A DNA stretch of 33,019 bases from Phaeoceros laevis (Eukaryota; Anthocerotophyta; Anthocerotopsida; Notothyladales). The notes beneath the pieces were generated by a model, which was given only the letters and a program-made list of their open reading frames with translations, made no database searches and was not told the origin of the DNA. Of this stretch, positions 1-9,967 are shown piece after piece; the stretch's first letter is position 1, and each line of letters opens with the position of its first letter. The stretch is taken from positions 1 to 33,019 of the forward strand of contig JBNGIQ010008319.1 in the NCBI GenBank assembly GCA_049999765.1, given 5' to 3'. The position numbers and the translations under genes are program-made.

Positions 1-379
1 CATCAAGCATAGGAATCATTTGTTGAGTTGTGTTTAGGGAACTTGAAGTTTTTATTAAATATTTGCAGCCCTTCTTATCCTTACCCATGATGCACGAGTC
101 TAAGACTAGATTGACAAGGCTCTGATACGAACACATTTTAGAGACCAATGACGATACACAAGAGAATGATTAATTAATTAGGTTTCTGTGTTAGATTTAC
201 CAGTCTTCTGCATAACATTTGCTGCCTGCGGTTATAACCATTCATGTGTAGCATGACTAGCGCACCACTTCATATCTTGATTAACTACTTAAGCAGGTGG
301 GGTTAGATATATTACTCCATTAACCAATGCTTGAGCCAACATTTCAAATAATCTTGACTTCGGTTTTAAAGAAATTCTT
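1..379. other. Intergenic sequence, nothing recognised
   Basis: AT-rich sequence with no supported coding region on either strand. It leads into the decayed gypsy-type pol relic that starts near 380 and may be part of the same old element, but no motif here proves that. Confidence 0.3.
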
Positions 380-860
380 GAGGAAATTTTCCGAGGTATT
401 TATTGATGATATTCTAAGAAGCAACATGAAGGCCACTTTAGGCAGGGTGGGCTGGTGTGCCGAGGCATAAACTGTATGCAGAAAGATCAAGTCGCAATGT
501 TTGGAAGTAAGGTAAATTACCTTGGGTTTTTTGTATCTGAAAATGGGTGGAGGTAGACCTTGCTAAAGTGAGAGTCATTAGGACCTGGCAAGTATCACAT
601 ATATGTGGCAAATTCTTGGCATGGTGAAGAATGCATTACTTTGTAGAAGCTTACTAAAAGATTGCATCCCTGACATCAGTAACTAAGAACAATAATGTTT
701 CTGCATAGGGGAAGAAGAGTTATGTACATGCATTATATCGCACCACTATCATGGTGCTGTTGGATCTCAATAAGCCCTTTGTGTGTATGTGCACATTTCC
801 ACTAGGTTTGTGATCCATATGTATACTTCAAAGAAAGCTCTAGAGCTCTTCTAATGTAGG
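380..860 (+). mobile_element. Decayed Ty3/gypsy-type pol relic (RT to RNase H)
   Basis: Read on the plus strand with frame changes, short stretches resemble gypsy polyprotein. There is a VFIDDIL-like reverse-transcriptase catalytic core at about 398-418, a YLGFFVSENG-like block at about 519-549, a DLAKVRVIRTW-like block at about 556-590, and an LDLNKPFV-like block near 760-785 that normally opens the RNase H domain. The order and spacing match a gypsy RT-RNase H region. Stop codons and frameshifts interrupt all of it and no LTR is visible, so it is a dead fragment. The assignment rests on motif order alone. Confidence 0.5.
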
Positions 861-1483
861 ATATGAGTAAGTTTTCTATCCAAGCCATAGGACGGTAGGA
901 CCCAAGGTTAAGGGGGTTTAAACCTAACTATCCTAGGGGAAAGCTCGTAACATGTAATATATGCCGGGGGCCCCGAAATCCTTGAAACGACTTTTCCGCC
1001 TGGTGGCCTCAGGGACCTTGTTATAAACCTTTGAGATCCCTAAACTCTGAAACGTTGCAACGTGGAAACGCGTTTCTTGCGGACCTGTGGTACAACGCGT
1101 TTCCATTAGCTAAGGCTGAAAGCTGAAACTACTGGCATTCAGATTTAACAATCGTGATCAAGGAGGTGCAGTACGCTTGAAGTGCCACCACTCTTGTTGC
1201 CATCTGCAGCCGTTTTTCAGCAACTAGAAAGAGCAAACCAAGGCCAAGGCCTTGATTGATCAGAAGCTCTTGACAGCAGACATGACAGCCAATCTAGAAA
1301 AGGGTCATGTGCCAGGATAAGCATCACTAATGAGCTAAAGCTGCAAGGCTCTAACAAGAAGGCTTAAGCCTCTTTAGACATTATCTGTTGATACAGATCA
1401 TAGATAAATAATATCAAGACTGCAGTACAAATGGTGTTAAACAAGCACAGTTTGGAACCAAAGCCATATCATGACATGACTCT
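861..1483. other. Intergenic and 3' flank of the PRXL2-like gene
   Basis: No coding region is supported. The stretch holds a small perfect inverted repeat (11 bp arms at 1064-1074 and 1094-1104, GGAAACGCGTT and its complement). The part next to 1484 should include the 3' untranslated region of the minus-strand PRXL2-like gene. Confidence 0.35.
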
Positions 1484-2409
1484 CTATGGTGCAGCTTCCG
1501 TAGTTCCTGTGGAAGCCAGTTTGGGGTCGAGTCCTAGAGCTTCTAGGATTGACTCATTGGAAGGGTGATCAGCGAAACCCTTCTGCCGGAAATCCAGCAA
1601 GACAGCTCCAGACTTGTCCAGCACAAAGGTAGCTCCCAGTTGTCTGTACATCAACGATGATCGTGCTTAGAATTAGAACAAAAGACGAGCACAATAAAAG
1701 CAAAGCACAACCTGGAATGGGCAAACTGGCTGTAGATCCGGGCACTAGGACTTACTGGCCATCACCCTTGGTCTTGTTATGTGGCAGGGAGCTGTACTTG
1801 TTATACGCTTCTTTCACAGATTTGTCAAACATTATCATCTTTATTGTAGATAGAGTGCCGACCGACTTGATATGAAGGGCCTCATGAATCTTCTTGCCGT
1901 TGTCAACGTAGAGCTCTTGACCTCTCCAAAATCCCCCTTTCACAAACTCGTCAACCCCCACCTTCTCAATGCCTGCCGTCCACCAAAATTCCAACAGACA
2001 AACTGGGATTTCAGCATTAAAAGCCACTTGAGAACAGCAGAAAGGTTGCTACAACCAACTTGGCCTACCGACAGCTACGATTCGGACACCATTGGCTTCT
2101 AAAATGGGGACTATTTTTGACAACTCCAATGCATTTCCCCTGCAGAGAGGGCAGCCGAATCTCCGCAGAATGTGGATGACAACAGGCTGCAGAAGACGAA
2201 GCATCATGAAGATCACCTCAAAATTGTTAACCAGTATATACCCCACCCGCAACGCGATTAGAGCAATTCGTGGTGCAAACCTGGTTTCCCCACAACGAAC
2301 CAACTGGGACAGTCTTGGCCTCTCCAGGCCCAATAATCTTCTCCAACTCAAGCTTTCCTATAGCGTCAGCGATAGCCGTCGATCCCTTGGGCTCCGGCTG
2401 ACCCGCCAT
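1484..2409 (-). CDS. PRXL2-like (FAM213/AhpC-TSA) thioredoxin-fold protein, four exons
   Basis: Spliced minus-strand model: 2409-2281, 2186-2069, 1972-1756, 1643-1484, giving 207 residues with all phases consistent. Exon 2 carries a FGCPLCR motif (Cys55 and Cys58), the CxxC-type redox site of the PRXL2/FAM213 family of peroxiredoxin-like proteins. It is followed by LSKIVPILEANGVRIVAVG, the usual helix and strand after the motif. Exon 3 contains the GQELYVDNGKKIHEAL block, and exon 4 the QLGATFVLDKSG strand typical near the C terminus. The donor ending exon 3 is a consensus GTAAGT. The ATG at 2409 gives the best-sized N terminus; an in-frame ATG at 2484 is possible. Family members are thought to act as thiol antioxidants or prostamide/prostaglandin F synthases; no such substrate is shown here. 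No signal peptide is evident. Confidence in family is good, in exact start moderate. Confidence 0.78.
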
Positions 2410-3406
2410 ACTCTGCGCGCCAATACAACTAGCCAGCTCAGATTTGGTCACTGCTTGTCCGCATTCCAGGAAAGCAAGGTACATAATCAAGCAAATCCAA
2501 GTGGAGGTCGATCGAACAACTACCTGACCTGTGCAATTTCAGAAACCACCGAAACTATGTACAGCAAAACGAGTCTCCACCAGACCTCTAGTTCACTGAG
2601 ACCCGCTTGAAGAAGAAGAAGAAACTTCGAAGCAAGCGCTACCTTGAGTGAAGGGGCCACAGAAAGACAACGAACACCGATCTTCCAGGAAGAGTTTGCG
2701 ACATAACATGTAACGTCTTTGGACGTGCCAGCACTAGAGGACAAGTATCAACAGCTGCCAGCTTCGCCTTTTCGCGCATAATAGCGTTCTAAGAGACTAA
2801 TATAACCAATGAAGAATCAGGTTTCTGCGGTCAAAGTAACCTCACTTGACAAAAATAAACATTTTGCCTCCCACATTTCGTACTATTTTTGCTTGACTGT
2901 TTGTAGTTCGCACCCGAAGAGATCTAGGATCTGAATTGTACGCAATGAGAACTACAGTACAAACCGCAAAGCCCTGCTCCACGTTACTCAAACATGTACC
3001 CTCTTCCCTGACTGACTGCCTTCGCGACATTTCCAGATCGAAGTGGCAGGCAACTTGTAGAGCACAGAGGCAAGGACGATACATTCCACCGCTGGTCGAA
3101 CGAGAGGCCAAGACATTAGTAGCCGGCCCACTAGCAACATATTGTAACCGAGTTATTAGTTATCTACATAACCTGCATGACACAATCCACTAGGTCAGTA
3201 GCAATCGTCAAGTTGCTGCTGAAGACATCTCAATCTGAACTTGACCTCCAAGAGACAGATGGACTGAACTTCACAATCCACACAGACTCCGAAGGAGCTA
3301 AAACTCGCTACCCTGCCTACTTACCTCTGAGACGATTAAATAAATGCCGACGGCATCTCTTGCATGAACGACCAAGGCTCTCAAAGAGAATGACTCGGGT
3401 CGATGC
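2410..3406. other. Intergenic: PRXL2-like 5' flank and ATG16 3' flank
   Basis: Both neighbours are on the minus strand, so this holds the promoter and 5' UTR of the PRXL2-like gene on the left and the 3' UTR of ATG16 on the right. Short open frames on both strands show no domain or motif and look like chance. No poly-T run marking a retroposed poly(A) tail is visible just beyond the ATG16 stop codon. Confidence 0.4.
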
Positions 3407-4969
3407 TCATTCCCAAATGGCAATAAATCCACGCTTGTCTGCACTGGCCAAAGGTCCCCCAAGATCGCTCCAGACACAGGCAGATACAGGGCTACTATGT
3501 GTCGTCAGGTTATGTGTAGATGCAAAGCCCCACACAAAGACTGAGCCGTCCCCAGACCCTGAAGCGACGTAGTTTCCATCTGGGCTGAGACAGGAGCGGC
3601 TCCAATTGGAGGCTACCCGGAAACCAGCTGCAGCATACGAACCTCGGGCTTCCAAATATCGGGCATCGAACAACTTGAGGCAATTGTCTCTACCTGTGGT
3701 TAAGATAAAATCCCCAGTCTTTGACAACGCTACCGAGGTGACTGCTTGAGGATGGGCTGCAATTTCAGAACAAGTCTTCCCAGACCGAACATCCCAGATC
3801 CTCAGACTGCCATCAAGATGGCCAGAACACACATAGCAGCCGTCCATAGTCCCAGCCAACGAGGTACAGATACTGCCACATGACCAGCTCTTGACAACAT
3901 AACCCTTGACAAGGTCCCACAGCCTCATGGTTCGGTCATCTGCAGCGCTCACCGCCCGACAACTTACAGACTCCAAGAAGTCAGCAGTCGCCACTCGCTC
4001 TGTATGTCCTGTGAGAGTATGCCGGAGCCGCCAAGAAGTCAAGTCCCAGAGAAAGAGCTTGTGTTCGCTGGAGGCGGCCAGCACAAGCTGGTTGTCCCTG
4101 GAAACCGCAATATCCAGCACTGACCCAAAACATCCCCGCAGGCTCCCTGTCATGAGGCCGCTTCTGGTATCCCAGACCTTGATGACTCTGTCGTGTCCGC
4201 CGCTTAGCAGCAAGCCACTGTTATGCTGAAACACCAGGGCCGTGCAGCCACCACTATGGGCATCAATTAACTGCCTGGCCACCTTGGGGACAGAGCACAA
4301 GAAGGCACCATGCACAAGCTCCTCAGGAACTACGCTTCTACAGTCACTTCCCTCGTTGGCCAAACTTGCCCTCAACCGAACCACACCTGTTACGTGCTGC
4401 TTGGCATACCGCTGCAAAGCATCCGCCTTGGCGCTGACCTTGACTCCTGCATAGTTCACGTTGGCTTCGTTCAGCACCTCCATATACTTGTTCGAGCCCT
4501 CGATCATGCGGCTCAGCAAGCTGTCATTCTCCGTCACCTGCTTGGACAACTGCTGCTCCAGCCTGGTAACCTGCATCCGCAGCGGGACTATCTCGTACTG
4601 AACCGAATCGATGGATTTCCCGGAAATCACCTTCTCCGCCTCCAACTGCTTCAGTCTCCGGATAGCATCGCTCTTCTCCTCCTCCAGCTGCTCGAAAAAC
4701 TGATTAGTCTGCGCAATTCGCGACTGCAGCTCCCGGACAGCCAGAGCTTCTTCCGCAAGCTGCTGAGATGCCCGTGCTCTGGCCTGAAGGCTCTTCAAAA
4801 GCTCCTCCTTCAACCCCTCCAAAGTCTTGCTCATCAATCCCGGACCCCTGGGATATACCTTCTCCGAAAGCGCTTCCACCGCCGGGGCATGCGCACCCTC
4901 CTCCTCAACATGCCGCCTGCGCAGGGCACGGCAGGCACGCTGAATAGCTGCCGCTTGCTCCTCTTCCAT
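3407..4969 (-). CDS. ATG16: ATG16-type autophagy protein (coiled coil plus WD40), intronless
   Basis: An uninterrupted frame of 520 residues from the ATG at 4969. The open frame extends upstream only to a GTG. The N terminus has the plant ATG16 signature: a basic helix (AIQRACRALRRRHVEEEG) followed by AHAPAVEALSE, the ATG5-binding region. Residues ~45-165 form a coiled coil rich in Glu, Leu and Gln. From ~225 to the end there are seven WD40-type blades, e.g. GGHDRVIKVWDTRSG, DDRTMRLWDLVKGY, RNWSRSC-like ASNWSRSCLSPDG and the C-terminal LASADKRGFIAIW. In the family ATG16 binds ATG5-ATG12 and directs ATG8 lipidation on phagophore membranes. Length fits plant homologues. The complete lack of introns is odd beside a heavily split PTEN and suggests a retroposed or intron-stripped copy. 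Head to head with PTEN across ~2.8 kb. Confidence 0.93.
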   Translation of the reverse strand: MEEEQAAAIQRACRALRRRHVEEEGAHAPAVEALSEKVYPRGPGLMSKTLEGLKEELLKSLQARARASQQLAEEALAVRELQSRIAQTNQFFEQLEEEKSDAIRRLKQLEAEKVISGKSIDSVQYEIVPLRMQVTRLEQQLSKQVTENDSLLSRMIEGSNKYMEVLNEANVNYAGVKVSAKADALQRYAKQHVTGVVRLRASLANEGSDCRSVVPEELVHGAFLCSVPKVARQLIDAHSGGCTALVFQHNSGLLLSGGHDRVIKVWDTRSGLMTGSLRGCFGSVLDIAVSRDNQLVLAASSEHKLFLWDLTSWRLRHTLTGHTERVATADFLESVSCRAVSAADDRTMRLWDLVKGYVVKSWSCGSICTSLAGTMDGCYVCSGHLDGSLRIWDVRSGKTCSEIAAHPQAVTSVALSKTGDFILTTGRDNCLKLFDARYLEARGSYAAAGFRVASNWSRSCLSPDGNYVASGSGDGSVFVWGFASTHNLTTHSSPVSACVWSDLGGPLASADKRGFIAIWE

Positions 4970-7557
4970 CTCGTTGTGCTCAGCCCTTTGCGGCCCCTCC
5001 CATCCCACTCCGGGCCGCAGCCGCTTCCTTTACCTCCATCCGGCCGCCTCCGGATCATGCTTCCTGCCACCGCCACAATTCCGACCCCTTCAAACCGTCA
5101 GCTCAAAGTTTCCCTTTCCCGAAACCCTTTCCAGACGGGAAAGTAACACTTCATGAAGCAAAGTAAACCCAGGGATAGAAGCCATGAACACTTCGACCAA
5201 TTCAAAAAATGCGCCTTCACCGCAACTGCTCGGCAATTCCTTCTCACCCCCCTAGCTTCGGCAGCAGATTTGCTCACGATTCAACTCCAAGCCCTACGAA
5301 ATCTTTTTTCCTCTCTCAAAAAACCTGGTCAAACGAAACATAGAAAATGCTTAAACCCTGGCAGACGACTAGACCCTGGAAAAAGCATCTCCAAACAGCA
5401 AAGCTGAGAACTGTGCAGCCGCCATGCCAGCGGACCAAGAGTGTGGCAACGAAGAGACAGCCATATCCAGGAGGGCAACAGAGAGCCTAAACTGACCGTA
5501 ACTACCACCTCCGAGCCTTGCGTGTACGGTAAAAGCAGACTCCTGGCATAGGCATGGGAAACTCGTCCCGGAGTCGTCTAACGCACGCAGCCATTATCCG
5601 GCAAATCGAAACTTCCACGCAATTGGACGCCGAACAGGGGCACACATTCCGGTCGGAAATGTGACTGCCGACCATGGTCAATCTAACCGCGGTAGTCCAC
5701 AAAAACAAAATCAGTAAACTAGTGGCTGGCGGTCACGGGGGTCGGTGGTTTGGCCAAACAAAAGTTGGTGCCGGACCCTGTGGAAATGCGTCCAAGAATA
5801 CCAGACTGGATTCACGTGAATGTTGAGCGAGGCGAAAGAAAGCAGTGCGCAAGCTCACATCGGCCCACCCACTTGGTCCCCGCGCCTGCACAGCGGGTGC
5901 ATCGACCGCGACCCGGCCACGATCCCTCTTTGGTTTGCCACCAGCTCGGTAGCTTTTCTGGTAGAGACGCGGGTGTACGAAGCGGAGCGTGCCGGGTTCG
6001 AGGAATTATTTGCCGGGTTCGACCCCGTTCCGTGCAAATAATTCCTCCAGATTCCCTTTCGAGGCGGTAAATGCAGGCCTGCCCTGGCGTCCGGAAAAGC
6101 GGCCAATCGGGTGCACCTTGAGTCGCTTTTCGACTATCGGATAGCTCTGTCTAGATTCATTCTGCAGGTTGCAGCTACTAGTACCATAACTCTGACTGCC
6201 CTGTGTGAACGCAATCACCTACCCCTTCTGTTACCCGCTACTGGTCGGTTGACTGCAATGTCTCACCTAACCTTCCATGTTCAAAGTGAATGACCACAAT
6301 GACTTTGTTAAGTGTAATTTTTGAATTATAAACTAGATTTTCAATTTTTTTTCTCTTTCGATAATTTTTCAAGAATCTCTACTTTTTTCTGGATAATAGG
6401 CCGCCTAAAAAGAAAACTTTGGTGATTGTGACAGTTTGAATGGAGTGACCTTTTCAACGTGTCCCATGAAGGTTGAAGAATGGACCTTCGCTATATTGAG
6501 TACTTGGAGAATCCTAGCATGTTTGTCGTGTTCTTTTAAACTTGGATCGTGCAAGGCCAAATTGTACCACAATCCAATACGGAAGGTGTGCCTCTGTACG
6601 CAGTTGACAATCCACGAGTCTTCTTTTGAGTTTTGACTAGAAGAGTGGAGACCAAGTTCAATTTGTGAAAGTTCATTATCTTATCTGTAGAGTACCAGAT
6701 GTATCTGATTGTATCAATATCCTCTTTAAATGGCCTTATACAAGGAAATTAGAGCCTTTTCTTGGTTTTTCCTCATATATGCAGGCTGCTTAGCAACGGA
6801 TAAGCAGTAAACTTCATGTGGCTTAGGGCAGCTCTAATGTAGATAGCTGCTGCTATGTTACGGTGGGCCCGAGGGACGTTCCTCAACCTTTCCTCACGTC
6901 TCATTTGTCGCCTTTACCGCCGAATATCGAGCGCCCAGAGTTTGCTTTGGCGACGCCACATCAAAAGTCTATCACCCGAGGGTCGAGGAACCGTCCACCC
7001 CCCATTCTATATCTACCGGATTGCACCGCGTCTTTGGCAAGGGTCTCCGGGCAGGTATAAGCCTGCGTCTTCCTTTTGAGGGCGAGAAGTATAAAGCGGA
7101 CTGTGCTCCCTCGCTGCTTCGCTTCTTATTCTAATCGTATTTCTTCCGCAGCGGGACCATTTCCCTCTCCCAGCGCGGTAGATCGCGCATTTGCCGCAGG
7201 AGAGCAGCACAATTGCTGCGGAGTTTGCTTGCCAGGAATTTGGCTGCCGGCGGAATTTCGCAGCAGGGCTGGTGACGGGAGAACAAATTCTCTTGCTCCT
7301 GGCATTGTTTTTGGCCTGGATTGCGTGTGAGCGGTAAGGAGGGAGCTGCAGGGGAGGATTTTTAGCTTTGCTGCAGTTGAGTGTGTGAGGAAGGGCTGGA
7401 GAGCAGTCAAGTCGCCTGTCGGCGGGATTAGTGCGGGCTCCCAATCCATTGTCAGATCTAGGGGAATTTGGTAGCTGCAGGTTTGAGCTTAGCAACAACG
7501 GGAGGGGTGGAAATTTCGTGGAGAGCTGCAACCGTGACAATTGAAGCAGTTGCAGGA
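4970..7557. promoter_or_regulatory. Divergent intergenic region between ATG16 and PTEN
   Basis: ATG16 leaves on the minus strand and PTEN on the plus strand, so this ~2.6 kb should hold both promoters and 5' UTRs. Visible elements are a CACGTG box at 5813-5818, a perfect 14 bp hairpin at 6000-6047, and an AT-rich block at about 6300-6420. Open frames here on both strands show no recognisable domain and are mostly opened by non-ATG codons. No gene is claimed. Confidence 0.4.
6000..6047. repeat. Perfect 14 bp inverted repeat (hairpin)
   Basis: Arms at 6000-6013 (GAGGAATTATTTGC) and 6034-6047 are exact reverse complements around a 20-base loop. A 12-base direct repeat (TGCCGGGTTCGA at 5990-6001 and 6011-6022) overlaps the left arm and the loop. 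It lies mid-way between ATG16 and PTEN. Function is unknown. Confidence 0.6.
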
Positions 7558-7729
7558 ATGCACAAAGCGCCCCGCTCAAGGCACAAGGAAGAGGAGGAGT
7601 TTTGGACCTGCTGTTGTGACGAGGCTGGAATAGCGGAGCTTGCTTCGGGCGCAGCGCAGGTGGCGTCTTGGCGGCATGTGCGGCATCGCCGCGAGGAGCC
7701 AGGAAGAGCGTCTGTAGCAGTGAAGGCGG
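7558..7729 (+). other. Candidate 5' coding exon of PTEN
   Basis: The ATG at 7558 opens a frame of 57 codons plus one base up to a possible GTACTA donor at 7730. Joined to an acceptor after 7820 (GGCAG), it continues in frame into the PTEN domain through a 91 bp intron. The encoded peptide is Arg/Glu-rich and has no recognised domain. It is offered because PTEN otherwise lacks an ATG; it would make the protein about 55 residues longer than Arabidopsis PTEN1. Non-ATG initiation or a more distant first exon are alternatives. Confidence 0.3.
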
Positions 7730-7813
7730 GTACTAGCCCCGTTTTGAGATTGAGCCACGAGGCTGGACCCAATTTAGCAGGGCACGACGGGGGCCACTTC
7801 ATCTAAGTCGGGT

Positions 7814-9967
7814 TTGGCAGCCAGAGTCGATGGACTTGCGAAGAATGGCAGACTCCTGGGCATCAGCGTGGGGGCCAAGTACATTCGCACTCTGGTGTCA
7901 AAAAGTCGCCGTCGGCTTATCACCGACGGCTACGATCTGGACATGTCCTACATAACCGATCGCCTGGTGGCAATGTCCTATCCTGCTCAGAATATGCAGT
8001 CTCTGATCAGGAACCCAATGTGGCAAGTTCGGAGAGTGCTTGATAATCGCCATAAGTCTTACTACAAGGTGAGTCACGCATTCTGTCTTGGACTGACTCA
8101 TAGAAAAAATGTTGGAGGTTTTGCCAGTCTGACTATCTGCTAGCTTGTTGTACCCCCTGGATTTGGATTACCAATCGTGCTTAATTTCATGTGCTGTTGT
8201 GGGTTGTTGTTGGGAAGTGTCTGAGAGTTCATTTGAGTATTATGTGTGGATTGAAGCAGCTCCTCTGGTTCCCTCTCACATTACCACTTCGTACTTGCAG
8301 GTGTACAACCTTTGTGTGGAAGCGTGTTACGACCCTCAAAACTTTCATGGCCGTGTTGAGATATTGCCTATGGATGACAACCATGTGCCGCCCCTCGCTC
8401 TGGTGAAGATCTTTTGCGAGAGCGTGCATGAGTGGTTGTCCAGTGATCCCCAAAATGTTGCAGTGATTCACTGCATGGTGAGTTGTTTCACAATTGTAAC
8501 AAGTAGAGACGTGCCTTTTGGTTATCAGTAGCAGTGACTGTTTCAGGTAGCCACAGTGTTGGAAGTCTCTCCAGAACAGCACATCAAGTTTCAGACAGCA
8601 GGATTAATTTGTTGACGGCAAATGGATTTGTGTGTCTGCTAACAGGCAGGAAAGGGACGCACAGGATTGATGGTTTGTTGCTATTTGGTATACAAGGGCA
8701 TGCCTGCTGAGGAAGCTCTGCAGCTATACGCAGACCGCCGCTCAACCAATAATGAGGGGGTCAGTGTACCACTGCCGATTGCCCTGGCCATTTCTTCATT
8801 CCACAAGATCATTTTGGGCTGGGAGTAAAAAATTTGGTTGTGTTGTGCAGGTCACAATTGCGAGCCAGCGGCGATATGTAGGTTTCTGGAGTAAGATAGT
8901 GGAACCCTTTGTGAGGTCAGGCATCGAGGTGCATGTTCCATCAGGTGTAACCAGAGAGCTTCGGAGAATAAGATTGTATGACACTGTGTCTATTGATCAA
9001 GTGAAGTTCAAAGTTCTGGAATTGGAGGAGGTAACGGAGCTAGTACTTTGAGTTTTTGCTGACATTTGGCTTATTAGTGCAACTTTCCTATGTAAATGAG
9101 TTGCATTGACTTGCCAATTCTTGTCTGCTATGCTGTGATCTCCTATGACTTTCAGGTGTTCGTATTTCAGTGTGATGAACCCGTTTGATTTTCACAGTCA
9201 TTTCGTCTGGTTTTTTTCTTCTCAGACTCCAGGTGAGCTATATCAACCAGCGGTGGAAAGAGCTTCTGGGGTTTGCGAATCTTTAAGAAAGGGATTCCAT
9301 CGATCTGTGAGCCCGCGGTATTACCTTTCATTTCTTTCTAAGGAGGGTGATGAAAAAAAGGTGGAATCGGATCAAGCTCGATGGGTTGTTCAAATGGAGA
9401 CAGAAAAGCACGTTGCCCCAAAAAAGACGTGCCTGGACTACTACTTCGAAAAACCTCTTCCTGTATGCATATCTGTTCTCCCAAGTTCTGTTTGTTGCAG
9501 TGTTCAGTTCTGTAAACATGCACTGGGTAGCTCTGCCTGTAGGAGGTGATGCTTGAAGGGTGGTCGTTTTGTTTTGCAAGTCTCAACATGGAACTGTGTC
9601 ATGTGCCTGCAGATCACAGGTGACTTTCGAGTAATTTTCTATGATTCAAGTGGTGGGAAAATATTCTATACATGCTTCAATACAGCTTTCATCGTGAACA
9701 GCATGATACAGGTATTAGATTCTCATCTGTAGGTTGACTTTCGCCTCATGCTATTGCAAAAAATTGATTCATTACGTTCCTTTTTGTTTTCCTTATCTTC
9801 AGTTGAGCCGGGGAGATATGGACAAGGTTGGCAGAAAAGCACGAGCCATTTGCGGTCCATCATTCTGTGTTGAGTTATTGTTTGGCCCTTTGGAATCGCA
9901 TTATCCTGTCCAGCCGCAGTTGCCCAAGCTTGATGAGGGCAATGACAACTGTGACGAATCATTCTAA
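7814..9967 (+). CDS. PTEN1: PTEN-type phosphatidylinositol phosphatase, seven-exon core
   Basis: Exons 7814-8068, 8301-8477, 8646-8759, 8851-9030, 9226-9462, 9613-9711 and 9803-9967; every junction is phase 0 with GT-AG borders, giving ~408 residues, close to Arabidopsis PTEN1. Exon 1 has YDLDMSYITDRLVAMSYPA, exon 2 ends in DDNHVPP...VIHCM, and exon 3 continues AGKGRTGLM, so intron 3 splits the P-loop HCMAGKGRTG (nucleophile Cys, Arg). Exons 5-7 form the C2 domain (GELYQPAVE, SPRYYLS, KTCLDYYFEKP, FYTCFNTAFI, LDELLFGP-like VELLFGP). The enzyme removes the 3-phosphate from phosphoinositides. The start is unresolved: no in-frame ATG lies between the upstream stop at 7775-7777 and Met at 7943, which sits inside the conserved domain. 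A small first exon from ATG 7558 to 7729, joined to an acceptor at 7820, would keep frame. The C-terminal tail is short. Confidence 0.93.

Noticed and set aside
4310-5146. Long plus-strand open frame across the ATG16 gene
   Set aside because: It is antisense to a clear ATG16 coiled-coil and WD40 sequence, is Leu/Arg/Gln-rich from reverse-complemented codons, and shows no domain.
6005-6030. tRNA-like T-arm (GGGTTCGACCCC)
   Set aside because: No acceptor stem, D-arm or anticodon arm can be folded at the right distance; the match comes from the local direct repeat.
7458-7806. Overlapping open frames on both strands upstream of PTEN
   Set aside because: Opened by non-ATG codons with biased composition. 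Only the part from ATG 7558 was kept, as a candidate first exon of PTEN.
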